NCBI GenBank assembly: GCA_030272155.1
Contig: CP126194.1
Coordinates: forward strand, 7,609,001 to 7,673,000
Direction of reading: 5' to 3'
DNA: 64,000 nt
From: Tetradesmus obliquus
Taxonomy: Eukaryota > Chlorophyta > Chlorophyceae > Sphaeropleales > Scenedesmaceae
Shown here in pieces: positions 25,492 to 37,138 of the stretch (positions are counted from its first letter, which is position 1; each line of letters begins with the position of its first letter). The notes beneath the pieces are model-generated. The model saw only the letters and a program-made list of their open reading frames with translations, was not told where the DNA came from and made no database searches. The position numbers were made by a program, and so were the translations under genes.

Positions 25492-26243
25492 TCAACAGCT
25501 GCTGCTGCTGCTGCTGCTGCTGGGCCGCAGCCAGGTGCCGCTCTTCCCTCCCTCCTTTGCATCCAGCCGCAGCGCCGTGATCTCAATGTCCTTGCTGACA
25601 GCCTTGCACATGTCGTACACAGTCAGCGCAGCCACGCCTGCCGCCGTCAGCGCCTCCATCTCCACGCCAGTCTGCCCCACACACTTGGCGGTGGCAGTGA
25701 TGGCTACTGCCGCGGCCTCCTCCACCAAGCTCAGCTGCACCGCCACCTTGGACAGCAGGATGTTGTGGCACAGCGGGATGAGCGCGCTGGTCTGCTTGGC
25801 GCCTTGAATGCCGGCTATCTGCGCAATGCTGAGCACGTCACCCTTGGCCAAAGCATTGGCTTTGACCAGGTCAAACGCGGGCCGGCCCAGCAGCACCAGG
25901 CAGGAGGCGCTGGCGCTGCGGGAGGAGGGCGGCTTGCCTCCCACATCCACCATGGAGGCGCGGCCGCTGCCGTCAACGTGTGTGAGGTGCTGGGCCGCGT
26001 CCATTGGCGGCTGGCCTGCTGCTGCTGCTGCTGCTGCTGCTATGTCAGGCTGGCTGGTTGGGCTGGGTGGGGCGCTGCTGGGTGCTGTGGCTGCTGCTGG
26101 CGAGGTTTGCAGAGGATCCTGCTGCTGCTGCTGCTGCTGCTGCTGCAGCTGCTGGAAGGGTGCTGGCTTGGGTGCCTCTGCTGGTGGGGTGGCTGGCTGG
26201 CTGCTGATGAAGACAGCGTGGTCAGCGGGCACGTTGATGCGCA

Positions 26244-26278
<35 letters not shown>

Positions 26279-26835
26279 CCCTGAGGCAGAGCATGATGCT
26301 GAGGCTGGTGGTGCCAGGCTAGCTGCCGCTGCTGGCGCCGAAGAGGTACCTGCTGCTGCTGCTGCTGCTGCTGGTCCTGTGCCACCTCCTGCAGCAGCCG
26401 TGACACGGCCCTGACCTGCTCCTGCAGCTGCACCGTGCACTGCTGCAGCTGTTCCAGAGCGGCAGGCGGCTCTTCCAGCAGCTGCTGCGGCTCTAGCACC
26501 ACTGCAGGCCGGCCCTGGCTGCTGGCCGAGGAGGCAGCAGCAGCACTGGGCAGGCTGCTGCTGGTACTGCTGCTGCTACTGCTGCTGGAGCTGCTGCTGC
26601 CTGCTTGGCTGCTGCCCATGACACCGATCGTGCCAGGTGCAGCGGAAGCGTCATCAGAAGAAGGACCATCGGGGCAGGGGCTCCCGAATATCTCCGCCAG
26701 CTCCTTGTTCACTTCGTCCACGTCTGAATGCACGGAACGGGTGGGCAGGCACAGGGCGCCGAGCCTGCTGCATCCCAAAGTACACTTGAATTGCTTGAAA
26801 CTCCTAGAAATACATTCTGACAACTGGCGCCGCAT
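25492..26835 (-). CDS. CNX3: cyclic pyranopterin monophosphate synthase (MoaC/CNX3), probably mitochondrial
   Basis: A single intronless ORF of 447 residues begins with ATG at 26835. It converts 3',8-cyclo-GTP to cyclic pyranopterin monophosphate, the second step of molybdenum-cofactor synthesis. The MoaC domain fills ~275-435: HVDGSGRASMVDVGGK, the R.A.A stretch, KGDVLSIAQIAGIQGAKQT, LIPLCHNI, GVEMEALTAA and DMCKAVSKDIEI, so the catalytic Lys/Asp and His region is intact. The N-terminus (MRRQLSECISRSFKQF) is basic and acid-free at first, fitting the mitochondrial targeting of plant CNX3. Between them lie ~200 residues of Gln/Ser/Pro low complexity made of CAG runs, much longer than in plant CNX3 (~270 residues total). 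A Ser-only tail ends the protein. The lack of introns is unusual beside its neighbours. Confidence 0.95.
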
Positions 26836-27487
26836 TCTGGCTGCGAAAAGGCACAGGACTCCAAAGAAGGTGCCCCTGCTGTCGAACTCGCGACAACAAG
26901 GACGTGTCGTGAGGCACTAGATGAATAATATTTTGGTCTTTCTGTTCGATGTATGGCCGAATGCAGCTGATCCGCACCATCCTGTGCACTGCGGTGGGCT
27001 GGGGTTTGGTGTGACAGTAATCTGCCACCCCACCAGGGCGGTGCGTCTGGCAGGCTCAGACTCAGACTCCCGACCTCCAAAAACTCGAAGCTCGGGCAGC
27101 TTTCCAGCACGTCAACAGTTTGTTTCATATGATCAGACGTGCGCTGCTTCGACTGTCAAACAACTCTGGACACACCCTCAAGCACTGCAAGAGAGGAAAC
27201 AAAGGCAACTGGCCCGACCACACTAACTCAAAAACCCCTCACGACCACATCTGGCAAACTGTCACTGCACTACGCCTGCGTGTGTGTGCCGCAGGTGTGG
27301 CGGCAACTGTCGCCCAGGTGCACAAACAAAACACAGCGCAACACTGGGCCAGAAACCCTTGCTGGCCTTCAGTGAGCAACACCGGCCCTAGTTCTGACCC
27401 CAGCCAAACCAGCACGCCATCACAAACAACTCAGTCGCTCCTCCTCCTCCTCCTCCTCCTGCTGCTGCTGCTGCTGCTGCTGGCGCT
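26836..27487. other. intergenic between MoaC and YGGT genes
   Basis: This is the upstream region of MoaC and the 3' flank of the YGGT gene. It holds a CCT run at 27438-27460 that continues into CTG units. The minus-strand ORF at 26709-27128 overlaps MoaC in another frame and shows no family motif. Confidence 0.5.
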
Positions 27488-29019
27488 TCACATGGCGAAG
27501 TTCATGAGGAAGCCCCTCAGGAAGTTGAGCAGGAAGAAGCCCAGCATGGGGCTCAGGTCGATGCCGCCCAGCGGGGGGATGATGCCGCGGAACACAGACA
27601 GGAAGGGGTCCGTCAGCTGCAGCAGCATACAACAGCAGCAGCAGGCAACGTAACTGAGCAGGTGCAGTGTGGGGCACAGTGCCCACGGTCTACCCAGGAC
27701 TACTTGAAGACCGGGGGGCAGGGGTCACAGGTGGTCCCGCCCATGGACCCCTAACGACCCTGCCCTGTAGGGGTCCATGGGCGGACCCCTAACGACCCTG
27801 CCCTGTAACCTTCTCTGCGCCTACAGGTATGTCTATCGCTTGATGCTATGCTGCCGGGCACCCGTGCCTACATGAACAGCCCACTTGGAGTGCCAGGAGC
27901 CTTTGGCGGGGGTCTTCTGGCTCAGCATTGCTTGAAGGTATGCCTATCGCATGGCAGTGGTACTGGACAGCTGTGCCTGCGTGATCAGCCCACTTGGAGC
28001 GCCAGAAGCCTTCGGGCAGGGGGGCTTCTGGTCCAGCACTGCTTACAGTTGTGCATTCACCATGCCTAAAACTGTCATGTTACAGTTGTGCATTCACCAT
28101 GCCTAAAACTGTCATGTTACAGTTGTGCATTCACCATGCCTAAAACTGTCATGTTACAGTTGTGCATTCACCATGCCTAAAACTGTCATGTTACAGTTGT
28201 GCATTCACCATGCCTAAAACTGTCATGTTACAGTTGTGCATTCACCATGCCTAAAACTGTCATGTTACAGTTGTGCATTCACCATGCCTAAAACTGTCAT
28301 GTTACAGTTGTGCATTCACCATGCCTAAAACTGTCATGTTACAGTTGTGCATTCACCATGCCTAAAACTGTCATGTTACAGTTGTGCATTCACCATGCCT
28401 AAAACTGTCATGTTACAGTTGTGCATTCACCATGCCTAAAACTGTCATGTTACAGTTGTGCATTCACCATGCCTAAAACTGTCATGTTACAGTTGTGCAT
28501 TCACCATGCCTAAAACTGTCATGTTACAGTTGTGCATTCACCATGCCTAAAACTGTCATGTTACAGTTGTGCATTCACCATGCCTAAAACTGTCATGTTA
28601 CAGTTGTGCATTCACCATGCCTAAAACTGTCATGTTACAGTTGTGCATTCACCATGCCTAAAACTGTCATGTTACAGTTGTGCATTCACCATGCCTAAAA
28701 CTGTCATGTTACAGTTGTGCATTCACCATGCCTAAACTGTCATGTTACAGTGCGCTGCGCAGAGCACGGGGCGCCGCTGCTGCTGAGCTGATGGTGTCTT
28801 GCATGCAAACCTGCACTGCGTACACAGGTATTCCGCTGCATACACCTCCGCCAGCATGGCTGCTAGCTTTTCCACAGAGCTGGCCAAGGGGGATCCAGCC
28901 AGCAGGCCATGCCGCGCACCTGGCGCAGCGTGTTCCATGGCTCGCTGAACCAGTCGATGTTGCGGAACCAGCTCAGCAGCACGCGCACAGTCAGGATGGC
29001 CAGGTAGATCTGCGGCAGC

Positions 29020-29060
<41 letters not shown>

Positions 29061-29793
29061 GACTTGCCAGGGCAGTTGCAGTATGGTTCTGGCACTGCCC
29101 ACGGCAGCATCACCATTGCCTGCCAGCAGCTTTCATGATCATGCACAACCTGTGTGAATGCCCTTTAGGGTTTGGGTCCTAAGCCGCCACTCACGTCCAC
29201 CGCCTTGGCCAGGCCGAAGTAGATCTCTGCCTGTGTGCTGCTGCTGGCCTTCACGATGGTGGTGCTGGCAAACGGCAGCACCGCCGCCATGCTGCTGCAC
29301 TGCTGCTTCAGCGCCTGCACAGCCTCCTCCTGCAGGGCAAGCATGCAGGGCAACAGCAGGGTGGGAGCCAGGTGCCAGAGGCGCGGCCCTTGCTGCAAAC
29401 GGCATGCGGATTACAGACAGAGTACCATTGCGGCATGCAGAAGTTGAACCGTGCCCAGGCGCTGTTCAGCAAAGGATTCGAGCATCAACTGCTGCAACTG
29501 CTGCTGTCAGGACTGCATCAAGCAGTTCCATGCACGGCCAAGCTGCATGCATAGCCAATTATGCAGAACATATTGAAAAAGTGCTGAAGTGCTGCTCTCT
29601 GCTGTTGATAACATCATACCTGTGGCATGGCCTGCTGTACAGCAGCCTGTGCCTTGCTGACATGAGTCTGCCATACCCTGCAAACGGCAGTAGCTATGTT
29701 CCAGTTGCGCTGCGGCTGCTGCAGGGAGGCACAGACACGGAATGCCTGCTTGGTGCGGCTGCTCTGCAGCATAGGGCCAGAGCGGGTTCGCAT
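27488..29793 (-). CDS. YGGT-family (YlmG-like) plastid membrane protein
   Basis: Four exons keep phase 0: 29677-29793, 29195-29329, 28920-29009, 27488-27616; 156 residues. Residues 1-39 are basic, Ser/Gln-rich and acid-free, a likely chloroplast transit peptide. The YGGT domain covers ~85-156: the helix EIYFGLAKAVDIYLAILTVRVLLSW, then NIDWFSEPWNTLRQ, LTDPFLSVFRGIIPPLGG, and the helix LSPMLGFFLLNFLRGF. Plant and cyanobacterial YlmG proteins sit in thylakoid or envelope membranes and affect nucleoid distribution; cytochrome b6 maturation factors (CCB3) belong to the same family. The last intron (27617-28919, 1.3 kb) contains the 37-bp satellite. The first exon is inferred from phase and composition, and an alternative start at 29344 would remove the transit peptide. 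Confidence 0.85.
27719..27812. repeat. two-copy direct repeat within the YGGT intron
   Basis: The phrase GACCCCTAACGACCCTGCC plus CTGTA occurs twice, ending near 27769 and 27808. Each copy is preceded by CCATGG and GCGGACC-like sequence in either orientation, giving a small palindromic unit. Confidence 0.75.
27860..28042. repeat. two diverged copies of a longer dispersed-element segment
   Basis: Segments starting about 27878 and 27978 both read AGCCCACTTGGAG, GCCAGRAGCCTT, a G-rich run, TTCTGG and CAGCA.TGCTT. The second copy runs directly into the first unit of the 37-bp satellite. This suggests the satellite grew from the end of this element. Confidence 0.7.
28043..28744. repeat. 37-bp satellite, 19 copies, inside an intron
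   Basis: Eighteen copies are 37 bases long and apparently identical, and the nineteenth lacks one A. Each unit reads TTACAGTTGTGCATTCACC then ATGCCTAAAACTGTCATG. On the strand of the host YGGT gene every unit begins TGTAACATGAC. A single diverged copy in reverse orientation occurs at 49881-49915. The near-perfect identity implies recent amplification. Confidence 0.97.
29022..29060 (-). repeat. (CTG)13 on the gene strand before a YGGT 3' splice site
   Basis: Thirteen CAG units on the plus strand read as CTG in the sense of the YGGT gene. They end a few bases before the acceptor at 29010-29012. The run probably serves as part of the pyrimidine-rich region of the intron end. Confidence 0.85.
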
Positions 29794-31244
29794 TGTCGCT
29801 GCACAGGTGTTCCCAACAACAGCAGCACGTCAGTGCGTGTTACCTCTGAGAATTGCAGGGGTAGCTGCTAGCTTGATGTTTCATACCTGCCATGTTGAAC
29901 TGCTTCGACGTTCTTACGCCGCTGAAACTAGCTGCTTAGTCGACGAGTGACACAGAGTGTGGCACTCCACCCGCTGCAAGCTTAGATCCTGATGTTTTGA
30001 CACACGCCAGCGCTTTTCAACCTTATGGGATTTTAGTGCATTCCTAGCAGGACACCAGTCAATGGGCCACATCACAGAACCCTCTTGAACCTTGACCCCT
30101 GGCTGGCCCTTCCTCCCTGCACACGGTGCAGTGCGAATCTCTGTAGAAAAGACACGTGCATATGGCGTTGCACTATATCATACTTACATTATGCATCTAT
30201 CATGCCAGGCAAGCACTGCAGGGCATCTGGTGGCAAAGAACTCCAAGCCAGTCTCACAACATTGGCTCACATGTCATGCACTCGCTGTTGCTGCAGCAGC
30301 ACCCACAGCTGCACACAATGAACCGCCGCAAGCTCAGTGCACCAAATACACTGCTAGGAAAAACACACCGCTACTATGATGCTGCACCGCGGCACCAGCC
30401 TCACACACCAGCCGCATGAACGCGCTTCTGTGACCAGTGAGCCCAGTGTCAGCATATGCGTGCTGCTCAACAACAGAACGCCTGCTGTCGGCTCCAACAC
30501 GCAAGCAACAAAAATGTACCCGACATACATACTAGGCATCCGCACACCCGCCAGTCAAGACCTGCAGCTGTGCCCACTGCATAGGATGGCACTGGCACAC
30601 GCCACTTGTAGGTGCACTGCACCAGGTGCTAACGTGACTGTACCAGCTTTGTTCCGCGTGCACAACACATCAAATGCACTCGCCACACAAACTGCTAAGC
30701 ACAATAACGTCCAGAAGCATATCTACTGGTTGATGTCAAAGGTCAAAGATACTTGTGTGCCGGAGGGGGCCAGCCAGCCAAAATTACTAACAGTATGCTG
30801 CGGATGCCACTGCGCCACGCTCCACTTTTGTATGGTACACAAGGGGGCCATGCCCTCTGGAGAGCAGCTGCTACCGATACACACGGGCCGTGCGCCCCCG
30901 CCAGACATCAATCCACGTCAGCGCTAAGCCACTCAGCATTACTCCACACGTAGAGGCGATCAACACTCCAATCGTGTGGCATTGTCCACACACATGTTGT
31001 ACAGGAGCAGGGTAAGGTACACAGCACCAGCCGTCCGGCTGGACGATCAGCTGGTGGTAAGGTCTACAGAGTACAATCAGATACCAGCACATGCACACAC
31101 ATCCACACAGCACAACCTGGCTGCCTGGCCAATGCGTCACCCCTCAAGGCACAGGCACATAGGCACACAATGAGACACAAGATGCCCAGCACGCCACCTG
31201 CACGCCCCACAGCAGCACAGGGTCGTCACAGCGCGGCGCTGCAG
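29794..31244. other. intergenic or 3' UTR between YGGT and BART-like genes
   Basis: The plus strand is strongly A/C-rich from about 30,000 to 31,200, as expected if a minus-strand transcript from the BART-like gene runs through it. No ORF shows family motifs. The YGGT promoter must lie in the first few hundred bases. Confidence 0.5.
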
Positions 31245-33186
31245 CTACACCAGTATGCCCAGCGCCAGCTTGCTGGAGGCCCAGATGCCGCTGACCAGAG
31301 CGCGCACCAGCCAGGGGTGCTCGTACAGCTGCAGCGCGCTGTAGCTCACCGCGCAAGCGCGGTACAACCAGCGGCCCCACTCCAGCACCACACGGTAGCG
31401 GCGCCGCCGGATGGCCTGATGACGGGGTGAGGGGGATGCAGGCAGCGGCAGCAGGGAGGGAGGGAACAGCAGGGGCAGGCGAGACGCTGCGTCAGTACAT
31501 GTGCATGCGCACCAGGCGGCTGCGCGCTGTGCTGCTGCTGCCTGCAAACTGAGGCATCAACAGGTGCAAGGGTGGCTGCCAGTGTTGGGGACGCGGATGT
31601 GGGGGTTCAGGCTGCACCAGTCGAGGCCAGAGGGTGGTGGACCTACTGCCAACTCAAGCGAGCGCTGCCGAACCAAGACCGCATCCATCCTCAATCCACC
31701 ACCCCAGGCCTCCGCCGCCGCCCCTGCAGCGTGGTGCCACTGGTCAGTCGGTCTCACCATGAAGACTGACTCCCAAGGTGGTGGGCCTGTTGCCGAATCA
31801 TGCGGGCAATGCCAAGCCGTCACCACACCCATCTACCCCTGTCAAACCACCCCTGTCACCCCCAGCCCTGCGCTGCCGCCCCTGCAGCGTCGCCTCCCCT
31901 CACCGTGAAGGTGCTGCGCAGCGCTGCCTGCAGCTGCTTGGGCTCCATGTGGCGCGCCTCGGGGGCGCGCGCCAGGTAGAGCGCGATGTAGTAGGCCATG
32001 CCCTCGATGGCGTCATCAGACGACACCTGGCCGCGGCAGCAGACGGCAGCAGCAGCAGCGCTCGCATCAGGTATGTTGCGATTGTGGTGGTTGCACGCAT
32101 GCCCAACAGGCTCTACGGTGTGTGAGAAGCTAGAATCAGTGGCAGTGCACACCGTAAACTGTTGCTCGTCAGAAGTCATTCGGATTCATCATTTGCGTTC
32201 CACTTCCTTCAAGCGCTTGCATGCGGATGCAACAAATCTCTCTGTCAAACACCAGCCTGAATGCAGCAGGCTGCATGCAAGGTGCCACTTGGCATGGCCA
32301 CTGGGCTCCAACCCATCACAGCCGAGCAGCAGCAGCAGCAGCTCACCAGCACGAATGCCTCATGCAAGTCATGGTGCAGCGCGGGCTGCTGCTCCACCAG
32401 CTCAAAGGCAGCAGAGGCAGCATCAGCCTCAGCGCCAGCAGTAGACAGTGCGCCTGTTGCTGCTGATGTTGGGTTGCTGCCGCCAGCGGCCTGTGTGGCG
32501 GACACACTGCTGCTGTTGCTGTTGGCAGTGATGGCTGTCTTGGCTGCCGCTGGCCGCCTGCTGAAGAAGTAGCCGTACCTGCTGCTGCTGCTGCCTGCAG
32601 CAGGGCTGCTGGTTGCTGCTGGGGCCTGCTGCTGCTGTTGCTGAGAACTGAGCTCGTCCAAATGCTGTTCAGGGGCTGCTGCTGCAGGGCTGGTGGCGTC
32701 TGTGATGCTGCGCGCCGGCACCTGCAGCAAGCATATGTACAATGTCATGTCAGGAACTCGATCACTGTGCATGCACAAGGGAGCTGGGCATACCCATGCA
32801 CAAACAACTGCAGGAACACAGGATGCGGCGCAACAGCTGGTACCCTGCCGCATGCAGCTGCTGTGTTGCGCACCCTCGTGAGCTCCAAGCCCTTTGCAGC
32901 CGCTCCTGGCGTCTTCTGATGCTGCTCATGCTCTGACAGGTCAATCCATTCTGCTGAAGCCTGCTCCAACTTGTGCAAAAAGTCCTCACTGGCAATGTAA
33001 GTCTCCAGGCCCTCCAGCACCTACATGTGTGATGCAATAGGTCTCAGTTGGCCCCAGTCATTGATGCTGGCCGCAACCAGACTAGCGTGTAGCTGGAAAC
33101 AGAGTCCAAGCAACGGGCCCTAGCCAACTCACCTGCACGTCCAGCGTCTGACCCGCCAACCCCGTTATTGCATCATTCTTCCCCAT
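31245..33186 (-). CDS. protein of unknown function with BART-like N-terminus
   Basis: Five exons, all phase 0: 33133-33186, 32874-33020, 32347-32721, 31904-32026, 31245-31415; 289 residues. The start (MGKNDAITGLAGQ) has no targeting signal. Residues ~18-55 (LEGLETYIASEDFLHKL then WIDLSEHEQHQ) and ~175-225 (PALHHDLHEAF, then EPKQLQAALRSTF) recall the two halves of ARL2-binding BART domains, split here by a ~115-residue Gln/Ala/Ser linker built from CAG runs. That likeness is weak and is my inference. The C-terminus (~232-289) is basic (IRRRRYRVV) and then hydrophobic (ALVSGIWASSKLALGIL), so it could touch a membrane. It could equally be a green-lineage family with no name. It is divergent from the alpha/beta hydrolase gene, 794 bases apart. 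Confidence 0.65.
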
Positions 33187-33980
33187 TATAGACCTATGAT
33201 GTGGGGATCGTCACGTTGCTAGCGTCCAAGGCCGCTGCCTTGTTGCGGAGCCAAAAACGAAGTTGGCCGGCTCACAGTCACTAAAGCTAGGGCGAAATCG
33301 TCAGTATTCACATCTAAATATGCATTCTACGAGGTTGCTGAGCGAGTCAGAGCAGGAACAGGTCAGCTTCACCAGCCTCACCCCTGTTCTACCTCAGCAA
33401 CACGGGCAGCAATTTGTTGTGTGTAGCAGGGTGCCGGAGCTGCACCCAACGAGCCTGACACCAGCCCAAATGCTGCTGCAAGGGGCAGGGGCACTCAGGG
33501 TTTGAGACCTGATGCGTGTCACTGACGTCACCAGCACTCAGTGCAACAGTGTTGTGTAGCCCTCCTGCTGTCAATGCAGCCCAACCGTGACCTCAAGGGG
33601 TCCCCTTAGTCGCAGTTGTTTGCTTGCTGAGCATCATAGGGACATGCAACCGTTGCTGAGGCCAGCTGCGCAGCACTGAAGCTTGTGTCATCATGCATGG
33701 CCACGTGGGCGAATGAAGCACACATTGGTGCACGGGAACCATGTTGCATTGAGCCGTTCGCAGAAGATTGCACCTGGCTGTCTGATAATGACGCTTGATG
33801 TTGCATGTAGCAGAGCCGCTCTCCACATAGCGGCATGCCAATGATGCAGCACAGCAGTTGTTGCTGCATAGGACACACTCGCTGCCACTGACTGTTGCTC
33901 CACTAGCCTGCGCAGCGTGCCAGCTGTGTTGACCTTGAGCAGTAGCCGTACCTGCATAGCTAGACTTCTGTAACGCCAGC
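33187..33980. other. shared upstream region of two divergent genes
   Basis: These 794 bases separate the start codons of the minus-strand BART-like gene and the plus-strand alpha/beta hydrolase. They may act as a bidirectional promoter. I see no clear TATA box or repeat. Confidence 0.55.
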
Positions 33981-34701
33981 ATGCTGGCGCTGGTAGCAGC
34001 GCTGCTGCTTGTGACCAGCAGCAGGCAGGCATGCACAGGGAGCGGCGCAGGGGGCGTCTGCCTGGCGCGTGCCAGCCCAGCTGAGGTGGCAGGCAAGCAG
34101 GAGGTGAGCATGACGTGCACAAGGCTGTGGAGCCCAGCCGTGTGTATGCCGCTTTTGTACGAGAAAAGGGCATGGGGTAGTGTCACCAGCATAATGGCCT
34201 CCAGCAGGAGGTGAGCATGACGGGGCATGCGCCAGGCCCCAGCCACACGTGCGTGAGATATGCATTGGGTAGTAGTGGCTTTTAAACTAGTCACGGTGTG
34301 AAGATGGACATACATGTGAGCAGCATGCAAGAGGTGCGCAATGCACACAAGCGCAGCGCACCCAACCCAGCAACGCAGCAGCATGCACACAGCAGCAACG
34401 TCACCTATAACAGCCGAGGTGGCAGGTCGCACCCTGCCTGGCTGACTCATAGCTGCTGCTGCTGCTGCTGCTGTGGTCTGCTGCGCTGCAGGAGATCGAG
34501 GGCACGCAGGTGGTGTGGGCGCTGCCGGCAGCGCCTGTTCCCCCCAAGGGCCTGCTGCTGGCCTTCCATGGCTGCGGCCACGCGGCCACAGACTGGTTCC
34601 CGCGCTCAGACTCATGCAAGGACTGCATAGGTGCGGCGGCTGTGCACACGCCCAGGCGGGATGTGCCATGTGTCGAGGCAGCAGATGCAGCAGCAGCAGT
34701 T

Positions 34702-34762
<61 letters not shown>

Positions 34763-36965
34763 TAGATGGCATACTGGTGTGGGAGGCAGGCGACGGCTCC
34801 CTTTCAAACCCTGGCGTGTTGCACACTGGACTGCCAAGTGCTGCAGCCATGCTAAAATGCGCAGTCTGCTCAGTGCACATCAGGGTGGCTTGCCGCATCA
34901 CTCAAAACACAGCGCAATTTACCATTGCATGTATATGTGATGTCCCGCCATCATCATCCTGCCGCATGTTGCCGCAGGCCTGCCGGAGGAGGTGGCCATC
35001 GCCAGGGCCGCGCTGGGCCGCGGCTATGCCGTGGTGGCGCTCAGCAGCAGGGACCGCTCCTTCTCACGCTGCTGGGCGGTGCCGCACCACCGCGATGCGC
35101 CCAGCGCCGACATACACTCGGTGAGAGGGAGGGGCGGCGCAGGAGATGGGTTACAGGCTGACATGCACGGGTTTGTCTGGTGACAGTCTGTTCAGCTGCA
35201 CGCCAGGCCAGCATGTACTTGCAAACACAGGCAGCCGTGTAGCTGGACTGAGGTGTTCATTTTGCGCTAAGTAGCAGTAGTTGCAGGACAACCTTGAACG
35301 TTGCAGAAGCGCTGCAGCCAGCGCAGTCTATAACCTAGCGTGTGGCAGCTCTAGTAGCTGCAGCAGCACTCACCAGATCTGCTGATGACACCGCACAGTC
35401 CACGCTGACGTTGCTGCTGCTGCTGCTGCTTGGCTGGCTGCAGGTGTCTGCGGTGCTAGCGGCGCTGCTGCCGCGTGAGGGGCTGGGTGGCCTGCCGCTG
35501 TACGCGCTGGGCGCATCCTCGGGCGGCGCATTTGTGCTGACGCTGCCCGCCTACCTGCCGCTCAAGGGTGCGCGGGGCAGGTCCTGGCAGCAGCACCAGC
35601 AGTAGACACCGCACCATGAAATGCAGCTCGAGGTTCAGGGCACAGTGTGCCAAGCATTGCAGCGCAGCCCTGTGCATGCATCTGCCTGACCATCTGTGGC
35701 TGCCGGAACACAGGGCGCTGGTGACGCCGGCACGCATGCCTTTGTCATTTGCTTCAGCATAGCAAGCAATGGAAGGTTGCGGCTTTGCCTGCCGTGCCTG
35801 CATTAGGAGGGCTTGCACCTTCTGTGTGACAAGACGCGTCACATGCACAAGCTTCTGCTCACCTATCAGTGTTGCTATCTGCTCGTCAACTCCTGCACTG
35901 CTGCTGGTTTTACAGTGTGGTTGGTGCTAATGTGGCTGCTGCCCCCGCTGCCGCCCTGCAGGCGTGTGTGCGCAGATCATGGGCCTGCCAGCCGACTGGT
36001 ATGCAGGCTTCCTGCCGCAGCAACAGGCACAGCAAGAGGAGGACGGGGCTGACCCTGAGGTTGCAGGCGGCAACGCAAACGCCAATGCAGCTGCCCCCGT
36101 GCTGTTTGTGCACATGCCGCGTGACACGCACACGGCAGCGCTGGTGGCAGAGGACGTGGAGCTGAGGAAGGGCAGGGTGAGCAGGCCGGTGCTGCTGCTG
36201 CCAGCATGCAACAAGCAGGTTTGCGTTGCGTTGCTTGTGCCTTGCTGTGGTGGCATGGCAGGGCCAGCTGGGTGATATGTGCCACATGCATCACCTGCTG
36301 CTCCTGCTGACCACCACGGCGCACAAGCGTTCCCTATACCTGTTGTTAGCTTCAATCATTTGATGCCCACTTCTCTCGCGCACTTACATGCCAAACGCCA
36401 AACTCTCTTTCACTACTGCTGCCCCTGCACCGCTTGCAGGGCCTGGTCAGCGCCACACTAGAGGTGCAGCCGCAGGCCGTGACAGCAGCCTTCCTGGCAG
36501 GCCACATGCCGGAGCTGGCTGCAGGCGGCGCGGCACAGCAGCTGGCGGATCTGCTGAAGCAGCAGGGACTGCTGGACGCTCAGGGCCTGCTGCTGCATGA
36601 CCCGCGGGGGTCGGACTGGCGGCGGGTGGTGACCAGCAGCAGCATCCCAGGTGCGTGCTGGAGGTGGCAGCGGCTGCAGCGCAGGCATGCACTCCTTGTC
36701 AATTGCAGGCAAGCGGCTGGCAGTGCACACTTTGTTCTGCAGCATGAGCGCAGCTGGCTGCACCCGATGACTGTAAGGGCCGTGCAGCAGCGTCAGTGCT
36801 GTGTTAAACAGCTGAAAGGCAACAACTTGTGCTATCTTTGCGAATCTGTCCAGTGAGCCACCTGCAGCTGTGGCGCAGCATGCAACAGCTGAGGGGTGCC
36901 TCGCATTCCTGCTGCGTGCTCCACAGCTCTGCTTGCGTCACAAGCTGGGGACCAACACCTGGACG

Positions 36966-37002
<37 letters not shown>

Positions 37003-37138
37003 CGCCTCCTCCTGGTCTCTGGCGCCCGACAAGTCTGGCCTGCCGGAGCTGCTCAACGTGGCGTGGGCGGGCCACGAGATCGTGTCGGACACCACAGCCG
37101 CCATGCTGGACTTCTTCGAGCAGCAACCAACGCAGTAG
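33981..37138 (+). CDS. secreted or ER alpha/beta-hydrolase-fold protein
   Basis: Seven exons keep phase: 33981-34103, 34492-34630, 34978-35120, 35444-35567, 35962-36176, 36440-36650, 37002-37138; 363 residues. Residues 1-18 (MLALVAALLLVTSSRQAC) are a signal peptide. The fold is seen in LLLAFHGCGH (residues 62-71, oxyanion-hole HG), GYAVVALSS, the nucleophile elbow GASSG with Ser160, a PVLFVHMPRD strand, and VAWAGHEIV with the likely catalytic His343 near the C-terminus. The acid residue is less clear, perhaps in the MPRD segment. Substrate is unknown; esterase or lipase action on extracellular or vacuolar material is plausible. The exon 1 donor is duplicated 107 bases downstream. Triplet repeats lie in introns 2 and 6. 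A TGTAA at 37517 may be its poly(A) signal. Confidence 0.85.
34715..34759 (+). repeat. (CAG)15 within intron 2 of the alpha/beta hydrolase
   Basis: Fifteen CAG units, preceded by further imperfect CAG sequence from 34679, lie in the 5' half of the intron at 34631-34977. This is an exception to the usual CTG orientation in introns of this window. Confidence 0.85.

Noticed and set aside
28043..28744. CRISPR array
   Set aside because: Units are directly tandem with no unique spacers, and the setting is a eukaryotic intron.
33593..34837. 414-residue minus-strand ORF with a poly-Leu run
   Set aside because: It lies antisense to the alpha/beta hydrolase 5' exons, and its length comes from a triplet repeat.
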